A stretch of DNA of 6,797 nt from DATLBY01 sp035526665. GTDB lineage: Bacteria > Acidobacteriota > Terriglobia > Bryobacterales > Bryobacteraceae. The notes under the pieces are model-generated. The model did not search any database, was not told the origin of the DNA, and saw nothing but the letters and a program-made list of their open reading frames with translations. Each line of letters begins with the position of its first letter. Position 1 is the stretch's first letter. Where the stretch lies: NCBI GenBank assembly GCA_035526665.1, contig DATLBY010000012.1:1-6797 (forward strand), read 5' to 3'. Of the stretch, positions 4,523-6,797 are shown piece after piece. The position numbers were made by a program, and so were the translations under genes.

Positions 4523-6793
4523 TCAACTCTTCTTGTGGATCTTGCTGACGGCAGGCTGAGCTTCTACGCCGTCAACCAGAAGCCTATCATTACCGGAGAA
4601 ATAGGTCAATTGCGCGCCCCGCGTAGTTCCTCGCAGAGTGTCTACCAGCTGCGGCTCTCCGCCTTGCATAAACACCTTCTCTTCAGCTACGTAGTATTCA
4701 GCATGTTCGGATGTCCCGGTACGCCTCCGGTCTTTGGCCGTCTGAACAATTTTCACGGCGCCATCGGCGATTGTCTTCTCCAGGCTGGATTCGCCCTCGG
4801 AATCTTTCAAAAACGCTCGGAGCTCACGTGCATCTACTACCATTCCCGGCCGATTCAGCACAACGCCGCCGGTGTAATGAGCCACTCGGTCCTTATCCGA
4901 GTAGGTCAATTCCGGGGCGCGAACCACGGTGAAAACCGCCGCTGATTTCCGCTCGCTTGCTTTTCCATCCTTTTTCGCTACCTTTTTGTCGCCGGAACGG
5001 TCGAGCAGTTCACTTACAACATTGCCGGTGGCCTGAAGCAGGCCCGACTTGCGATCGATGTCAATGCGCTCGGCTGTGATTCTGTTCGCGCCCTGCCACA
5101 GTAATGCGCGGCCTTCGTACCGGACCTTCTGGTTATTCTCCGCGGACGTCATATGCGCCGCTTTAGCTTGCAGTGGATCATCGCCGGAAAGCATGCCCGC
5201 GCCGGCGTCTTTTTTCTTCTTCTCCGGTATTCGAGTGGAACTGACGTTGCCAATGGCGTCAAAATCTCCTGACTTCTGATTCAAGACGATCTTGTCACCC
5301 GCGGTGGAGCCCGTTGGGTCCCATACTTTGGCCAAGCCGTCCAGCGTGATCTGATCTTTCGTCTGCTCCAGCGTCGCGCGATCGGCGTACGCTTTTCGTG
5401 CACCCTCTTCGAAGCGGAACTCGCCGGACTGGTCGAGCTTCGTCAGTTGTCCCGATCCGGGCTGAAACTCGGCAAGCAGATTCTTGCTCCACGTGAGCGA
5501 GGGCGGTTGTGGCGTCTTACCTTTCACCTGCTCCGGATCCGTCCTGGTGGAGGCGTTAATAGTCTTGAAGGACTGGATCTGATTCTGCGGGCCATAGGCG
5601 ATCCACATCCTGTCGCCCTTCAGGGTGCGATGCTTTTGGCCCGGGCGGTTGGGGACGAATTCGATACTACCGGGCGTGAGCGCCTCCACGGTTTCGATCT
5701 CCTGCCCTCCGCTTCGCATGAACACTACCACTGATTCGCTCTTCAGAATCCTGGTCTCGGGCAACGGAGCATTTCCCCTGGCAACCGGATGCGACTCCAC
5801 CACTGCCGCGCCCGTGGCGGTGGCTTTCCGCAGAACACTGCTGTCGGTTGACGTGTCGAATTCCATGTCCACTCGATTTGTTTGGATGCTGGTTTTTGCC
5901 GTTTCGCTGGAAGCGATTACGTGCGCATTCGGCTCGCCGGTAATAATCTTAATGGCCCCGTCGTCGTCGAAATGCATCAGCATACGGTCGGCCGAATAAT
6001 CGATCTGCCGGGACCCGCTGCGATCGGTTCCCTTCGGAGTTTTCGCATCCACGAACTGAATAACGCCGTCTTTGAGAGTGACAGTCGATTCCGCGGCATC
6101 CATCGAGAGCGTGTCCCGCTTGAATTTTGTCCAGGGCGACAGGTAGACCTTTGATTCGCTCTCTTTGTAGATCACAGACCCCGCATTGATAATCATCGCT
6201 TTGTCTTTCGGAGTCTTGCCGTTCCATTTGAGCGTCACGTCTTTGGTCATGTGCAGTTCGCGGGTGGATGGGTCATACTCCGCGCCGGTCGCGGAGCCCT
6301 CCCCGCGATCAAAGGTGAAGAAGGCAGCCTTCTCGGTAGTTGCTTTGCCCGTTTTGCTGTCGAATCGTACGCCGGACGATTTGATGTGCAGCAGGCGTCC
6401 GGCCTTTTGTTCTCCGGCCGCCACGCCCATGGTGATCTCTACTTCTCCATCTGAGAACAGGGACGAATCGCCGATACTGAAAGCGGCGTGCTCACTCTTC
6501 ACCTGGTCGTATGTCTTCTCGTCTTTATGGAAAAAGTGGATCTCGACGCCGGTCAATTCGAATCGGGCGGGCTCTGCGATCTGCCGGAACGCTTGGGCCC
6601 GAATCTCGACGTGCGGGTCGGTTTGTGTGAATACCCAACCTTCATTTGCCTGGGCACTGACGTTGTCGGGTAGAGAAAGTGCCGGTGCGGGCGCGTTCCG
6701 GTGCTGCATCAGCAGTCTGTCTTTGTACGTAATTCCGACTCCAGCCAGGATCACAAAAATAACGGCCAGGATGAGCCGGCGGAATCGCCGCAT
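4523..6793 (-). CDS. lptC: LPS transport periplasmic protein, LptC-like N-terminus fused to OstA/LptA-like repeats
   Basis: This protein is predicted to receive LPS at the inner membrane and form the periplasmic bridge to the outer membrane. Residues 6-22 are a single hydrophobic helix after 'MRRFRR', an inner-membrane anchor as in LptC. Residues 52-125 are an LptC-type jellyroll ('GWVFTQTDPHVEI', 'FELTGVEIHFF', 'SDGEVEI'). About 200-620 holds several beta-rich OstA-like units; the clearest is 'YEGRALLWQGANRITAERI' near 559-577 followed by 'LQATGNV'. Residues 623-745 look like an LptA C-terminus ('ADGAVKIVQ', 'GGEPQLVDTLRGTTRG', 'DRLLVDGV'). Lysine-rich stretches at 525-528 and 599-617 are likely loops. 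At 756 residues it is about twice the summed length of E. coli LptC and LptA. The ATG at 6793 gives a proper anchor sequence, so the gene appears complete, although only 4 upstream bases are visible. lptB follows directly. The LptC and LptA ends are clear; the unit count in the middle is uncertain. Confidence 0.5.
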   Translation of the reverse strand: MRRFRRLILAVIFVILAGVGITYKDRLLMQHRNAPAPALSLPDNVSAQANEGWVFTQTDPHVEIRAQAFRQIAEPARFELTGVEIHFFHKDEKTYDQVKSEHAAFSIGDSSLFSDGEVEITMGVAAGEQKAGRLLHIKSSGVRFDSKTGKATTEKAAFFTFDRGEGSATGAEYDPSTRELHMTKDVTLKWNGKTPKDKAMIINAGSVIYKESESKVYLSPWTKFKRDTLSMDAAESTVTLKDGVIQFVDAKTPKGTDRSGSRQIDYSADRMLMHFDDDGAIKIITGEPNAHVIASSETAKTSIQTNRVDMEFDTSTDSSVLRKATATGAAVVESHPVARGNAPLPETRILKSESVVVFMRSGGQEIETVEALTPGSIEFVPNRPGQKHRTLKGDRMWIAYGPQNQIQSFKTINASTRTDPEQVKGKTPQPPSLTWSKNLLAEFQPGSGQLTKLDQSGEFRFEEGARKAYADRATLEQTKDQITLDGLAKVWDPTGSTAGDKIVLNQKSGDFDAIGNVSSTRIPEKKKKDAGAGMLSGDDPLQAKAAHMTSAENNQKVRYEGRALLWQGANRITAERIDIDRKSGLLQATGNVVSELLDRSGDKKVAKKDGKASERKSAAVFTVVRAPELTYSDKDRVAHYTGGVVLNRPGMVVDARELRAFLKDSEGESSLEKTIADGAVKIVQTAKDRRRTGTSEHAEYYVAEEKVFMQGGEPQLVDTLRGTTRGAQLTYFSGNDRLLVDGVEAQPAVSKIHKKS

Positions 6794-6797
6794 GGAT

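Noticed and set aside
4415..4945. A 176-residue open frame on the + strand across the lptB/lptC junction
   Set aside because: It is antisense to two well-supported LPS transport genes and shows no family motif.

Overview
The window looks like a chromosomal segment from a GC-rich, Gram-negative (diderm) bacterium. The style of the proteins best fits an acidobacterium of the Solibacter/Bryobacter kind. This rests on LPS-export genes, on the unusually long fused LptC/LptA protein and on family resemblance recalled from memory, not on a search. No rRNA, tRNA, CRISPR array or intact mobile element is visible.

Layout. Positions 1-1709 (+ strand) hold the 3' part of an ABC sugar-importer gene. It encodes an RbsC-type membrane permease fused to an extra membrane helix and an LsrB/RhaS-like periplasmic binding domain; its start lies to the left of the window. 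It converges with a minus-strand block. That block, in reading order, has a 2-hydroxyacid dehydrogenase (3446-2514), a small frameshifted ORF (2503-2334) and a 205-residue protein of unknown function (2350-1733). These three are close together or overlapping and could be one transcript.

Positions 3447-3757 hold no intact gene. The + strand there carries three successive protein-like fragments in three frames, the first resembling the start of a ParD-type antitoxin, and the minus strand carries a candidate promoter for the dehydrogenase.

Positions 6793-3758 (minus strand) hold the LPS transport pair. The first is a 756-residue periplasmic protein that starts like LptC (membrane anchor plus jellyroll) and ends like LptA/OstA. 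Then, 18 bases on, comes the LptB ATPase. Together they would power LPS extraction from the inner membrane and provide the bridge across the periplasm; LptF/G and LptD are not in the window.

The most notable observations are the two fusions (permease with binding protein; LptC with LptA), the altered LsrB-like binding pocket, a one-base frameshift in the small ORF, and the decayed gene remnant beside lptB.
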